Position numbers and translations under genes: made by a program. DNA of 64,000 nt from Rhodocyclus tenuis (GTDB lineage: Bacteria; Pseudomonadota; Gammaproteobacteria; Burkholderiales; Rhodocyclaceae), in contig NZ_JACIGE010000001.1 in NCBI RefSeq assembly GCF_014197755.1, forward strand, positions 310,001 through 374,000, given 5' to 3'. Under the pieces are notes generated by a model. It saw only the letters and a program-made list of their open reading frames with translations. It did not search any database and was not told the origin of the DNA. Below, one piece after another: positions 17,967 through 25,942 of this stretch (within the stretch, counting starts at the first letter, position 1; each line of letters begins with the position of its first letter).

Positions 17967-19229
17967 CTATTTCTGCGGCAGCGACGCCTTCACCGCCGCC
18001 CAGTCGATCGCCAGCGGCGCCTGCCCGGTCGGCGCCGTGGCAAGCAGCTGGCGCAGGCTTGCCAGCCGTTCTTCGGTCGGCGGATGCGTCGACAGGAAAG
18101 CCGGCGGCGCGACGCGCACCGGTTTTTTCTCCGCCGCCTTCTCTGCGTCCTTCGCCGCCGCCTTGTCTGTCTTTTCCGAGGCCGGATCGCCAGCGTTGCC
18201 CTTTTCCTTGCCGACGTCGGGCAGAACGCCGCCCTCGCTACGCGCCAGCGTCTCGAACATGCCGACCATGCCGCGCGGGTCGATGCCGGCAGCGAGCAGC
18301 CGGCGCAGGCCCTCGCGGTCGGCCTCGTTTTCGGCGTCGCGCGAGTACTTCAGCTCGCCGAGCCTGGCGATGCCGTCGCTGACCGTGCCACCGGCCAGAT
18401 CGCCCAGCGCCAGCGAAACCAGCGCGCGCAGGCCGAGGCTCTTGGCCATCGCCTGCAGACTGTGGCGCAGCTCGGCATGGGCGACCTCGTGCGCCAGCAC
18501 GCCGGCGAGTTCCTCGGGCGTCTTTGCCGCGCGGATCAGGCCGCTGAAGACGACAACGACGCCGCCCGGCGCGGCGAAGGCATTCAGTTCGTCGCGTTCG
18601 GCGACGAACCAGCGGTAATGATGCGGCGAGCCGGCGGTGAGCTTCTCGCCGATGCTGCGCACCGCGTCGACCGCCGGACCGCGATCGCGCAGCGTCATCT
18701 GCGCGCGCGTCTGCGCCAGCGTCATGTCGCCGAGCACCGCCTCCTGCTCGGGCGACACATGGCCGACCACCCAGCGCGCCAGCGGATCGGCGTTGAAGGC
18801 GAAGATCGCCAGCAGCAGGAAGGGCAGCAGCACGACGGCGCCGATGACACCCCAGCCGAGCCGGAAACGGCGGTCAGTGCGCGCCTGCGCCGCCAGCGCG
18901 CCGCGCAGCTTCGCCGCATGCGCGGCCGGCGCGTTCTGCCCACAGATTGCCCGCGCCTCGGGACTTTCAACGAAAAACGCGTACTCGCCGGCCGCCGCAT
19001 CGTCGTACCACGAGAGGCGCACACGCTCGGCGTTGAAGCCCGACGCCTCGACCTTGACCGCAGCAGCGAGCAACTCGCGGCCGTTGGCGACGACGCGCAG
19101 GCCGCCATCGGCGCGCCAGCAGGCCTCGGCGGCGACGCCGGTGCCGGCCAGCGCCGGGCCGAACAGGCGACCGGCGAAGGACTTGTCGCCGGCCACTGCC
19201 GGCAGCGCGCGCTCAGCCACCACGCTCAA
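17967..19229 (-). CDS. M48-family zinc metallopeptidase, membrane-anchored
   Basis: The 420-residue protein has a single membrane helix at about residues 150-170 ([18 protein letters not shown]) followed by an M48 peptidase domain. The zinc motif [11 protein letters not shown] is intact, and the third ligand is expected in the [14 protein letters not shown] stretch. A Lys/Ala/Glu-rich linker follows, and near the C-terminus the [17 protein letters not shown] segment typical of Oma1/LoiP/BepA-like proteases. The start is TTG at 19229, overlapping the TGA stop of the upstream AIM24 gene as TTGA; a GTG two codons later is an alternative. Tight coupling suggests a joint role in envelope quality control. 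The first 140 residues are unrecognised. Confidence 0.88.
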   Translation of the reverse strand: MSVVAERALPAVAGDKSFAGRLFGPALAGTGVAAEACWRADGGLRVVANGRELLAAAVKVEASGFNAERVRLSWYDDAAAGEYAFFVESPEARAICGQNAPAAHAAKLRGALAAQARTDRRFRLGWGVIGAVVLLPFLLLAIFAFNADPLARWVVGHVSPEQEAVLGDMTLAQTRAQMTLRDRGPAVDAVRSIGEKLTAGSPHHYRWFVAERDELNAFAAPGGVVVVFSGLIRAAKTPEELAGVLAHEVAHAELRHSLQAMAKSLGLRALVSLALGDLAGGTVSDGIARLGELKYSRDAENEADREGLRRLLAAGIDPRGMVGMFETLARSEGGVLPDVGKEKGNAGDPASEKTDKAAAKDAEKAAEKKPVRVAPPAFLSTHPPTEERLASLRQLLATAPTGQAPLAIDWAAVKASLPQK

Positions 19230-20029
19230 TCGTCGTCGCCGCCGAGAATGCTGCCGAGAACGCCGGCGCCGAGCAGCGAGCCCTGATCGGCCGAACGGCC
19301 GCCGGCCGCCGGTGCCGACATGACGATGCGGTTGGCCAGCCGCGACAGCGGCAGCGACTGCAGCCAGACCTTGCCCGGACCGGTCAGCGTGGCGAAGAAC
19401 AGGCCTTCGCCGCCGAAGATCGCCGACTTGATCTTGCCGACGTACTGAATGTCGAAATCGACCGTCGGCTGGAAAGCGACGACGCAGCCGGTATCGACGC
19501 GGATGCGTTCGCCCGGCGCCAGCGTCTTCGCCTTGAGCGTGCCGCCGGCGTGCACGAAAGCCATGCCGTCGCCTTCGAGCTTCTGCATGACGAAGCCTTC
19601 GCCGCCGAAGAAACCGACGCCGAGCTTCTTCTGAAAGGCGATGCCGAGCGAAACGCCGCGCGCCGCACAGAGGAAGGCGTCCTTCTGGCAGATCAGCGTG
19701 CCGCCGAGTTCGGCCAGATTGATGGCGATGATCTTGCCCGGATACGGCGCGGCAAAAGCGACGCGGCGCTTGGCCGTACCTTCGTTGTGGAAGATCGTCG
19801 TGAACAGGCCTTCGCCGGTGACCAGACGCTTGCCGGCGCCGAGCAGCTTGCCGAACAGCCCGCCCGACTGCTGCGAACCGTCACCGAAGACGGTATCCAT
19901 CTGGATGCCGTCCTGCATGTACATCATCGCGCCGGCTTCACCGACGGCCGCCTCGCCGGGGTCGAGCTCGACCTCGACGTACTGCATTTCGGAACCGAAA
20001 ACTTCGTAATCAACAACGTCCATCGCCAT
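19226..20029 (-). CDS. AIM24 / TIGR00266-family protein
   Basis: The 267 residues start at ATG 20029 ([22 protein letters not shown]) with GGAG eight bases upstream; a longer in-frame reading is not supported. The family has a beta-rich Trp-like fold with repeated glycine-hydrophobic turns, seen here as [31 protein letters not shown] and [15 protein letters not shown]. It ends in a glycine-rich, acidic tail. The biochemical function is not established. Mitochondrial Aim24 affects inner-membrane organisation, and bacterial members often lie next to proteases or transporters. Here the stop overlaps the start of an M48 peptidase gene, so the two are probably made together. Confidence 0.88.
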   Translation of the reverse strand: MAMDVVDYEVFGSEMQYVEVELDPGEAAVGEAGAMMYMQDGIQMDTVFGDGSQQSGGLFGKLLGAGKRLVTGEGLFTTIFHNEGTAKRRVAFAAPYPGKIIAINLAELGGTLICQKDAFLCAARGVSLGIAFQKKLGVGFFGGEGFVMQKLEGDGMAFVHAGGTLKAKTLAPGERIRVDTGCVVAFQPTVDFDIQYVGKIKSAIFGGEGLFFATLTGPGKVWLQSLPLSRLANRIVMSAPAAGGRSADQGSLLGAGVLGSILGGDDD

Positions 20030-20190
20030 GCTCTGATCTCCGCGCGAATGAGTGAACCGGGAAAGAGGGAAAACGGCGCAACCCGCGCCCGGTAGCCTGC
20101 CCGGCCACCGCCGGCGCACATTCTACCGAGGAGGCAACATTAGCGGGAAACACCCATCGGCGGCAGGCACAGCCACCGATGGGTGCCGGA

Positions 20191-21675
20191 TCAGGCGGCG
20201 ATGGCCGGCAGGTGCAGGGTCACGCGCAAGCCGCCGCTGGTGATATTGGCGGCAGCGATCTCGCCATGGTGCGTGGCGACGACGCGGCTGGCGATCGACA
20301 GGCCGAGGCCGTGACCATCGGGCGAAGGCGCCGCGCGCGCCGCCGCGCCGCGATGGAAGGGCGCAAAGATCAGCGGCAGGTCGGCCTCGGCGACGCCCGG
20401 CCCCTCGTCGCTGACGACGATGGCGTGCTGGCCGCCGGGCGCGGCCGCCAGCAGTTCGACGCGGACCCGCCCGCCCGGCGGCGAGTGCAGCACGGCGTTG
20501 CGCACGACGTTTTCGACGGCGCGGCGCAAAAGCTCGGCGTCGCCCGAGACCGTCGCCGCATCGGGAGCGACCAGTTCGACGCGGCACTGATGTGCCTCGC
20601 CCTCGAGCCGCGCATCGTCGACCACCGCCGCCAGCAGTTCGCCGAGCGCCACCGGCGCCTCGACGGCACCGGCCATGCCGGCCTCCAGCCGCGACAGGGT
20701 GAGCAGCTCGTTGACCAGCCGGTCCATGCGCACCGCTTCGCGCTCGACACGCACCAGCGAGTCGGGAATGCGCTCGGGGCGCTGCCGGGCCAGCCCGATT
20801 GCCGCCTGCAGCCGCGCCAGTGGCGAACGCATTTCGTGCGAGACGTCGTGCAACAGCCGCCGCTGGCCGTCGACCAGCGTCTGCAGGCGACCGGCCATGC
20901 GGTCGAAATCTCGGCCAAGGTCGGCCAGTTCGTCGCGCCGCCGGCCCATCGCCGACGCGACGCGCCGGTCGAGCCGGCCTTCGGCGACCGCTTCAAAGGC
21001 CGAACGCAGGTTGCCGATCGGCCGCGACACGTAAGCAGCGAGCAGCGCCGCAAAAACCAGGCTGACCAGCGCGCCGGCGACCAGCGGCCGCAAGGGCATC
21101 ATCGGCAGCCCGCCGGGCGGTCCGCCCGGTGGTCCACCCGGAGCGCCAACGGGCGGCGTTCCCGGGTCGCCGGCAGACAAGCCAGCCGGCGCTGGCGCAG
21201 CGCCAGCGATGAAGTCTGGCGGTCCGCCGTTCCACGGCGCTGGCGGCTGTCCGGGGCGGCCCGCCCCGCCCTCGCGCGGGGCGACGAACAGCAGGTAATT
21301 CCTGCCGTCGGGCGCCCGCACCTGCGCCACGGCACGCGTCGCCGCGCCGGCGGCGAGTTCGCGCGCACGCGCCAGCGCTACCGCCGGCACCTCCTTGCCG
21401 AACAGCTCGTGGTCGCTCGCATCCACCACCAGCAGGCGACGCGGCGGCCCCGGATGCTTCTCGTCGAGATATTCGCGCAGCGCGTCGACACCGGCGTGAC
21501 GCAACAGCGCCGCCGCCGCGTCGATGCGCTCGACCGCCGGCGGACTGCTGTCGGGTTCGTTGCTGACGCGCAGGCTGTCCGGGTACTGCAGCCACAGGCT
21601 GATGGCGATGCCGGCGCCGGTGGTGAGCTGGGCCAGCCAGAAAAAGAAGAAGAACTTCCAGAACAGGCGGCCCAT
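20191..21675 (-). CDS. CpxA-like sensor histidine kinase
   Basis: A 494-residue membrane kinase. The first membrane helix is about residues 5-28, and a periplasmic sensor runs to about 192, ending in a Pro/Gly-rich stretch (137-192). The second membrane helix is about 195-217 and HAMP about 218-270. HisKA follows with phospho-His280 in HDVSHEMRSPLARLQ, then an HATPase with N-box (VENVVRNAVLHSP) and glycine boxes (DEGPGV, GHGLGLSIA). The cognate regulator gene ends 3 bases upstream. CpxR-type binding boxes in the intergenic region support a Cpx-type envelope-stress assignment. The periplasmic domain is not obviously related to E. coli CpxA, so the signal is unknown. Confidence 0.9.
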   Translation of the reverse strand: MGRLFWKFFFFFWLAQLTTGAGIAISLWLQYPDSLRVSNEPDSSPPAVERIDAAAALLRHAGVDALREYLDEKHPGPPRRLLVVDASDHELFGKEVPAVALARARELAAGAATRAVAQVRAPDGRNYLLFVAPREGGAGRPGQPPAPWNGGPPDFIAGAAPAPAGLSAGDPGTPPVGAPGGPPGGPPGGLPMMPLRPLVAGALVSLVFAALLAAYVSRPIGNLRSAFEAVAEGRLDRRVASAMGRRRDELADLGRDFDRMAGRLQTLVDGQRRLLHDVSHEMRSPLARLQAAIGLARQRPERIPDSLVRVEREAVRMDRLVNELLTLSRLEAGMAGAVEAPVALGELLAAVVDDARLEGEAHQCRVELVAPDAATVSGDAELLRRAVENVVRNAVLHSPPGGRVRVELLAAAPGGQHAIVVSDEGPGVAEADLPLIFAPFHRGAAARAAPSPDGHGLGLSIASRVVATHHGEIAAANITSGGLRVTLHLPAIAA

Positions 21676-21678
21676 GCG

Positions 21679-22407
21679 CTACTCCGGAATGTACTGGTAG
21701 CCTTTGCGCAAGACGCTCTGGATGCGCGAACGCCCGTCGGGCAGCGGGCCGAGCTTGCGCCGGATGCTCGAGAGGTGCACGTCGATGCTGCGGTCGTAGG
21801 GCGCGTGCGGCCGACCGAGTCCGTAGAGCGAAAGTTCGGACTTGCCCACCGGCCGGCCGGCGTGCGTCACCAGCAGTTCGAGCAGACTGAATTCGGCCGA
21901 GGTCAGGGTCAGCGGCGCATCGCTCATCAGCGCGCGCCGGCCCTGCGGGTAGAGTGTCAGCGGGCCGGCGACGATGGCCTGCGGCGTTGCCGGCGCATCG
22001 CCCGGCAGAGGCTGCTGACCGTTGGCCGACGCCGCATCGCGCTCGCCGAAGCGGCGCAGGATGGCGCGCAGACGCGCCACCAGTTCGCGCGGCGTACACG
22101 GTTTGGCGACGTAGTCGTCGGCGCCGAGTTCGAGACCGACGATACGGTCGGCGTCGTCGCCACGCGCGGTCAGCATCAGCACCGGCAAAGCGCTTTGCGC
22201 GCGAATGCGGCGCAACACCTCGATGCCGTCGATCCCCGGCAACATCACGTCGAGCGCGGCGATCGCATAGTCGCCGGAGAGCGCCGCCGTCACACCGCGT
22301 TCGCCATCGGCAGCGATGCCGACGCTGAAGCCCTCGCCCTCGAGGTAATCGCGCAACATGCCGGCAAGTTCCGCGTCGTCTTCAATGAGGAGAACGGTGT
22401 TTTTCAT
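21679..22407 (-). CDS. CpxR-like OmpR-family response regulator
   Basis: The 242 residues combine a receiver (acidic residues at 10-11, phospho-acceptor Asp53 in ALDVMLPG, Lys in VAKPC) with an OmpR/PhoB winged helix (RSIDVHLSSIRRKLG, then the IQSVLRKGYQYIP wing). It acts as a DNA-binding transcription regulator phosphorylated by the kinase encoded 3 bases downstream. A GTAAA-N5-GTAAA box lies 76 bases upstream of its ATG, consistent with autoregulation as known for CpxR. The linker between domains (about 125-150) is longer than usual. Confidence 0.92.
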   Translation of the reverse strand: MKNTVLLIEDDAELAGMLRDYLEGEGFSVGIAADGERGVTAALSGDYAIAALDVMLPGIDGIEVLRRIRAQSALPVLMLTARGDDADRIVGLELGADDYVAKPCTPRELVARLRAILRRFGERDAASANGQQPLPGDAPATPQAIVAGPLTLYPQGRRALMSDAPLTLTSAEFSLLELLVTHAGRPVGKSELSLYGLGRPHAPYDRSIDVHLSSIRRKLGPLPDGRSRIQSVLRKGYQYIPE

Positions 22408-22482
22408 GGTGCGACAATCAAGGTCAGCCAGGGCCGTATCTTAGGGCAAGGCGGACAGCCGACGGCGGCGGCGGCTGTCCCC

Positions 22483-22497
22483 TTTACCTCCCTTTAC
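22483..22497 (-). promoter_or_regulatory. CpxR-type box upstream of cpxR-like gene
   Basis: On the plus strand the sequence is TTTAC-ctccc-TTTAC, which reads GTAAA-N5-GTAAA on the minus strand. This is the exact tandem consensus known for CpxR, with repeats one helical turn apart. It is 76 bases upstream of the regulator's start codon and in the same orientation, suggesting autoregulation. Confidence 0.65.
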
Positions 22498-22805
22498 ACG
22501 GCGGCAGGCGCGGGCACTGCGCCGGTCGGCAATACTTGCCGAGCCGGCGGCTACGCTCGCTCGCCAGGCCGCCGCCAGCGCGCCGCGCAGTCCTTAGCGC
22601 ACTTGCCGGAACGCCCTTAAACCGCTGATTAACAAATCGTTTCAGGCAGCGCGGCAGCAGCCGTACCGGCCCGCAACAAAGCTGGCGCGGCTTGCCGCCC
22701 GGCAAGCGCAGCGGCAAGTCACTGGCGCAGCGCCAGCGTCCGGCAGGCGCGCCGGACACCAGGGCGCCACCGCGCTGCCGAAAGCCCGCGCCGGCTTAAC
22801 GGACA

Positions 22806-22820
22806 TTTACCCGGCTTTAC
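22806..22820 (-). promoter_or_regulatory. Second CpxR-type box, proximal to EF-hand gene
   Basis: On the plus strand it reads TTTAC-ccggc-TTTAC, again GTAAA-N5-GTAAA on the minus strand. It lies 165 bases before the EF-hand gene's ATG at 22985 and 399 bases before the regulator gene. Two exact matches in one intergenic region of a 66% GC genome are unlikely by chance, so the EF-hand gene is a candidate target. Confidence 0.6.
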
Positions 22821-22984
22821 CGGAATAACCATGAATTTCAATGACTTCTGGCCGATGCTTTGCTCAGGAACAGGGCGGATCAAGCATGTCGTCAGCGCTG
22901 CTGGCGCATGCCGCTGGTCGTTCCGCGGTGCCGGCGGCGGCTTTTGCCGACCGCCAGCCGTTCATTACCCGAAAGGAGTCAATC

Positions 22985-23722
22985 ATGAGCATCAGCATCG
23001 GCAGCAGCCTATCGACCTACAGCGCCATCAGTTCGCTGCGTCAGCAACGTCCCGACGCCGCCACCGTCGCCGAGGACATCTTTTCCAAACTCGACACCAG
23101 CGGGCAGGGCTATCTCGAACTCAGCGATTTCGAGACAGCCTTCGCCAGCCTCGACAGCAGTTCATCGAGCAGCACCACCACCAGCGCGGAAGACGTCTTC
23201 GCGCAGATCGACGCCGACCGTGACGGCAAGGTCACGCAGGACGAACTGACGAGCAAGCTGCAGGAACTGGCCGACACGCTCGACAGCCAGTTTGACCAGA
23301 GCCGCGTCGCCGGCGGCATGCCGCCACCGCCGCCGCAGAATGGTGGCGACAATGGCGAGGATCAGGGCCTGAGCGAAGACGAAATGACGGCAATGGCCAG
23401 CGATGTCGCCGCAAGCGACAGCAATCTCGCCTCGCTGCTAAACACCGTCGTCGGCAACTTCGACGCCGCCGACACCGACGGCGACGGCCGCGTCACCTTC
23501 AAGGAATCGCAGGCCTACGCCGAACAGAGCGCAGCGAACGGCACGAGCAGTACGACCAGCGACAGCAGCACGAGCAGCAGCACGGCCACGGCTGCCGCAA
23601 CGACGGCGGACTCCGGCAGCAGCGGCGAAGTACTGCGCCGGATCCTTGATCTGGTTCGTGCCTACGGCCTCGGCGACGAAGGCAGCAGCAGCAACAGCTC
23701 GGCAATCTCCGTCTCGGTCTGA
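22985..23722 (+). CDS. EF-hand calcium-binding protein, Ser/Thr-rich
   Basis: The 245-residue protein starts at ATG 22985 (MSISIGSSLS), chosen because AAGGAG lies at ideal spacing. It has three EF-hand loops: residues 37-48 (DTSGQGYLELSD, last position Asp rather than Glu), 76-87 (DADRDGKVTQDE, canonical) and 163-174 (DTDGDGRVTFKE, canonical). Between the second and third is a poly-Pro patch at 113-117, and the tail (182-214) is almost only Ser, Thr, Ala and Gly. No signal peptide is evident, so the protein is either cytosolic or exported by a leaderless route. The gene lies divergent from a CpxR-like regulator with a CpxR-type box between them. Function is unknown; calcium sensing or buffering is the obvious inference. 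Confidence 0.85.
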   Translation: MSISIGSSLSTYSAISSLRQQRPDAATVAEDIFSKLDTSGQGYLELSDFETAFASLDSSSSSSTTTSAEDVFAQIDADRDGKVTQDELTSKLQELADTLDSQFDQSRVAGGMPPPPPQNGGDNGEDQGLSEDEMTAMASDVAASDSNLASLLNTVVGNFDAADTDGDGRVTFKESQAYAEQSAANGTSSTTSDSSTSSSTATAAATTADSGSSGEVLRRILDLVRAYGLGDEGSSSNSSAISVSV

Positions 23723-23820
23723 AGCCGGCTGCCGGCGTGCCGGTGCAACACAGACGCCATCGGTGGCAGCAGCACCGCTGGCGTCTGCCGGCGTGGCGCC
23801 ACGCCCGGTGGCGCGATAAT

Positions 23821-25029
23821 TCAGTCCGCGCTGCGGCAGAACTCCTGCCACTGCGTTCGCGTCAGCGCCGTCATTGTCGCCGCCGCGTCGAGCACCTCCT
23901 GCTGCCAGGCGTCGGCGCGCGCAAAGTCGCTGAGCTCGTCGGCGCAGGCCGCGCCGCTGCGCCCGGCCGCACGCAGCTGGTCCCAGGCGAGGATACGACC
24001 GAGCGTGACCACTACCTCGCGCAGGCGCTCGATCTTGCGCCCCCAGTCGCCGATGGCGACGCGATCCTCGGCCGGCTGCAGCATGCGCAGGACGCACGGC
24101 ACGTCACCTACCCGCACGGCGTACAGGAAGGCGTGATCGACCGCCTGCATGCGTTTTTCCGCGGCGACGGCGCGTTCGGCCTCGTCGCTCGGCGGCGGCG
24201 GCTGAATGCCCAGCCGCTGCAGTGGCGACAGCAGTGCCGAAGGCCGCGCCTCCTTCAGATCGAACAGGTAGTTGCCGTCGGGCGAGCCCTTGCCCTCGAC
24301 CAGGATGACGTAGCGCACGACGCCGAGGCTGCCGGTGCCGGCGATGCGCCGCGCCACGTCGAGCACCTTGAAGAAGCCGGGATCGGCCTGCGTCGCGGCA
24401 AATTCCGCCATGAACGCCGCCACCGCCTGGCGGTCGGCCGCCGCCGCCGGCAGCGCCTTGACGCCATCGACCTTCAGCTGCCGCCGGCCGCCCTTGTACA
24501 CCGTGCGCCGGTCAAGAAGCTCGGCGCGATTGCGCTCATGCAGCGCGACGAGCAGTTCGCGCACCAGACCGTCGGCGGTATCGCGCTCGACCCACAGCGG
24601 CTTGCCGCGCAGCAGCGCGGCGCGATAGGCCGACAGGCAATCGTGGCTGACCGCCAGCGCTTCCGCCGGCGAAGCATTGAGCACGTCGGCGCCGCAGCGG
24701 ATGCTGGTGAGCAGGCGGACGATGTCCCAGGTGCACGGGGCCAGCGCCGCCTCGTCGTAGTCGTTGATGTCGAAATAGACGAGCCCGTTGTCGGCCCGGT
24801 AGCTGCCGAAGTTTTCGAAGTGCAGATCGCCGCAGCACCACGCCAGCGGCGCTCCGCTGAGCGCCGGCGAGTCGGGTAGCGCGTCGTAGAAAAGGTGGCA
24901 GGCGCCGCGCAGGAAGACGAAGGGACTTTCCTTCATCCTGGCGAGCTTCAGCGCCAGCCGTTCGGGGTCGCGACCGGCGTTGAAACGGCGGATGCTGTCG
25001 ACGACCGATGCGCTGCTCTGGCTGCTCAT
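23821..25029 (-). CDS. DUF2252 family protein
   Basis: A 402-residue member of the DUF2252 family. It contains the conserved stretches RMKESPFVFLRGACHLFY, WCCGDLHFENFGSY and VYFDINDYDEAALAPCTWD. The HGDLH-like and FDxNDYDE motifs resemble the catalytic and metal-binding loops of aminoglycoside phosphotransferase-like kinases, so a small-molecule kinase activity has been suspected for the family; the substrate is unknown. It is a single gene, divergent from the OB-fold protein gene (165 bases apart) and convergent with the EF-hand gene. No signal peptide or membrane helix is seen. Confidence 0.85.
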   Translation of the reverse strand: MSSQSSASVVDSIRRFNAGRDPERLALKLARMKESPFVFLRGACHLFYDALPDSPALSGAPLAWCCGDLHFENFGSYRADNGLVYFDINDYDEAALAPCTWDIVRLLTSIRCGADVLNASPAEALAVSHDCLSAYRAALLRGKPLWVERDTADGLVRELLVALHERNRAELLDRRTVYKGGRRQLKVDGVKALPAAAADRQAVAAFMAEFAATQADPGFFKVLDVARRIAGTGSLGVVRYVILVEGKGSPDGNYLFDLKEARPSALLSPLQRLGIQPPPPSDEAERAVAAEKRMQAVDHAFLYAVRVGDVPCVLRMLQPAEDRVAIGDWGRKIERLREVVVTLGRILAWDQLRAAGRSGAACADELSDFARADAWQQEVLDAAATMTALTRTQWQEFCRSAD

Positions 25030-25194
25030 GCTGTTTCCTTCGCTGCGTCAGGTGATCCTGGCAGCAGTCTGGCAGCATTACCAGCACGCGGGAACACGGC
25101 CTGCCGCTTTCGCCGCGATCAGGTGCTGCGACCATCGCCAGCACCGGGTGCCTTTGCTATCCTGCATTCCCCGCCCGGATGGAGTTGCCCGACC

Positions 25195-25926
25195 ATGAAG
25201 ACCCTGTTGGCTGTTTGCCTGATCGTCACCAGCACTGCCCTCTACGCTGCCGACAAGGCGCCCAGCACCTCTCCGACGGCAATGGCGGTGGTCAAGGGCG
25301 AGGTTCTCGAAGTGCGCGAAGTCGAGAGCTACACCTACCTGCGTCTGAAGACCGCCGATGGCGAGACCTGGGCGGCGGTCGGCAAGGCCCCGGTCAAGAA
25401 AGGCGACAAGGTCAGCATTGAAGACGTGATGGTGATGAGCAACTTCGAAAGCCGCTCGCTGAAGAAGACCTTCCCGACCATCCTCTTCGGCAACCTCGCC
25501 GGCCCGAACGGCTCGCCGGTGGTCAACCCGGCCGCCGGCAAGAGTGCCGCCGCCCCGTCGGCGCTGCCGCCCGGCCTCGGCAAGACGATCGACACCAGCA
25601 ACATCAAGGTCGACAAGGCGAGTGGCGCCAACGCGCGCACCGTCGCCGAAGTCTTCGGCAAGCGCGCTGAACTCAAGGACAAGACCGTCGCCGTGCGCGG
25701 CAAGGTAGTCAAGTTCTCGCCCGACATCATGGGCAAGAACTGGCTGCACCTGCGCGACGGCAGCGGTTCCGACGCCAGCAAGAACAACGACCTGCTGGTG
25801 ACGAGCAGCGCGTCGGCAAAACTCGGCGACATCGTCACCGCACAGGGCGTCGTCCATCTCGACAAGGATTTCGGCGCCGGCTACGCCTATCCGGTGCTGA
25901 TCGAGGACGCGAAGCTGCAGCCGTAG
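25195..25926 (+). CDS. Periplasmic protein with two OB-fold domains (NrfJ-like)
   Basis: The start at ATG 25195 gives 243 residues with a clear signal peptide (MKTLLAVCLIVTSTALYAADK, cut after ALYA). The first domain (about 30-100) has GEVLEVREVESYTYLRLKT, then WAAVGKAPVKKGDKV and FESRSLKKTFPTI. This is the pattern of the small NrfJ-like OB-fold proteins of anaerobic Proteobacteria. The second domain (about 150-243) is a further OB fold (VRGKVVKFSPDIMGKNWLHLRDG, LGDIVTAQGVVHLDKDFG). Such proteins are often labelled DNA-binding by homology of fold, but a periplasmic location makes that unlikely. A role in metal or haem handling is speculative. It ends 16 bases before the convergent fadD stop. 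Confidence 0.78.
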   Translation: MKTLLAVCLIVTSTALYAADKAPSTSPTAMAVVKGEVLEVREVESYTYLRLKTADGETWAAVGKAPVKKGDKVSIEDVMVMSNFESRSLKKTFPTILFGNLAGPNGSPVVNPAAGKSAAAPSALPPGLGKTIDTSNIKVDKASGANARTVAEVFGKRAELKDKTVAVRGKVVKFSPDIMGKNWLHLRDGSGSDASKNNDLLVTSSASAKLGDIVTAQGVVHLDKDFGAGYAYPVLIEDAKLQP

Positions 25927-25942
25927 GCTGCCGACGGCTTGA

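Larger units (their letters stand above)
22408..22984. other. Intergenic control region between cpxR-like gene and EF-hand gene
   Basis: This stretch of 577 bases contains no convincing gene. It holds two CpxR-type boxes (listed separately) and several GC-rich short inverted repeats, for example CTGGCG-cag-CGCCAG at 22722-22736, also present at 21192-21206. Promoters should fire outward in both directions. A possible in-frame upstream extension of the EF-hand gene from 22841 has no family features. Confidence 0.6.
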
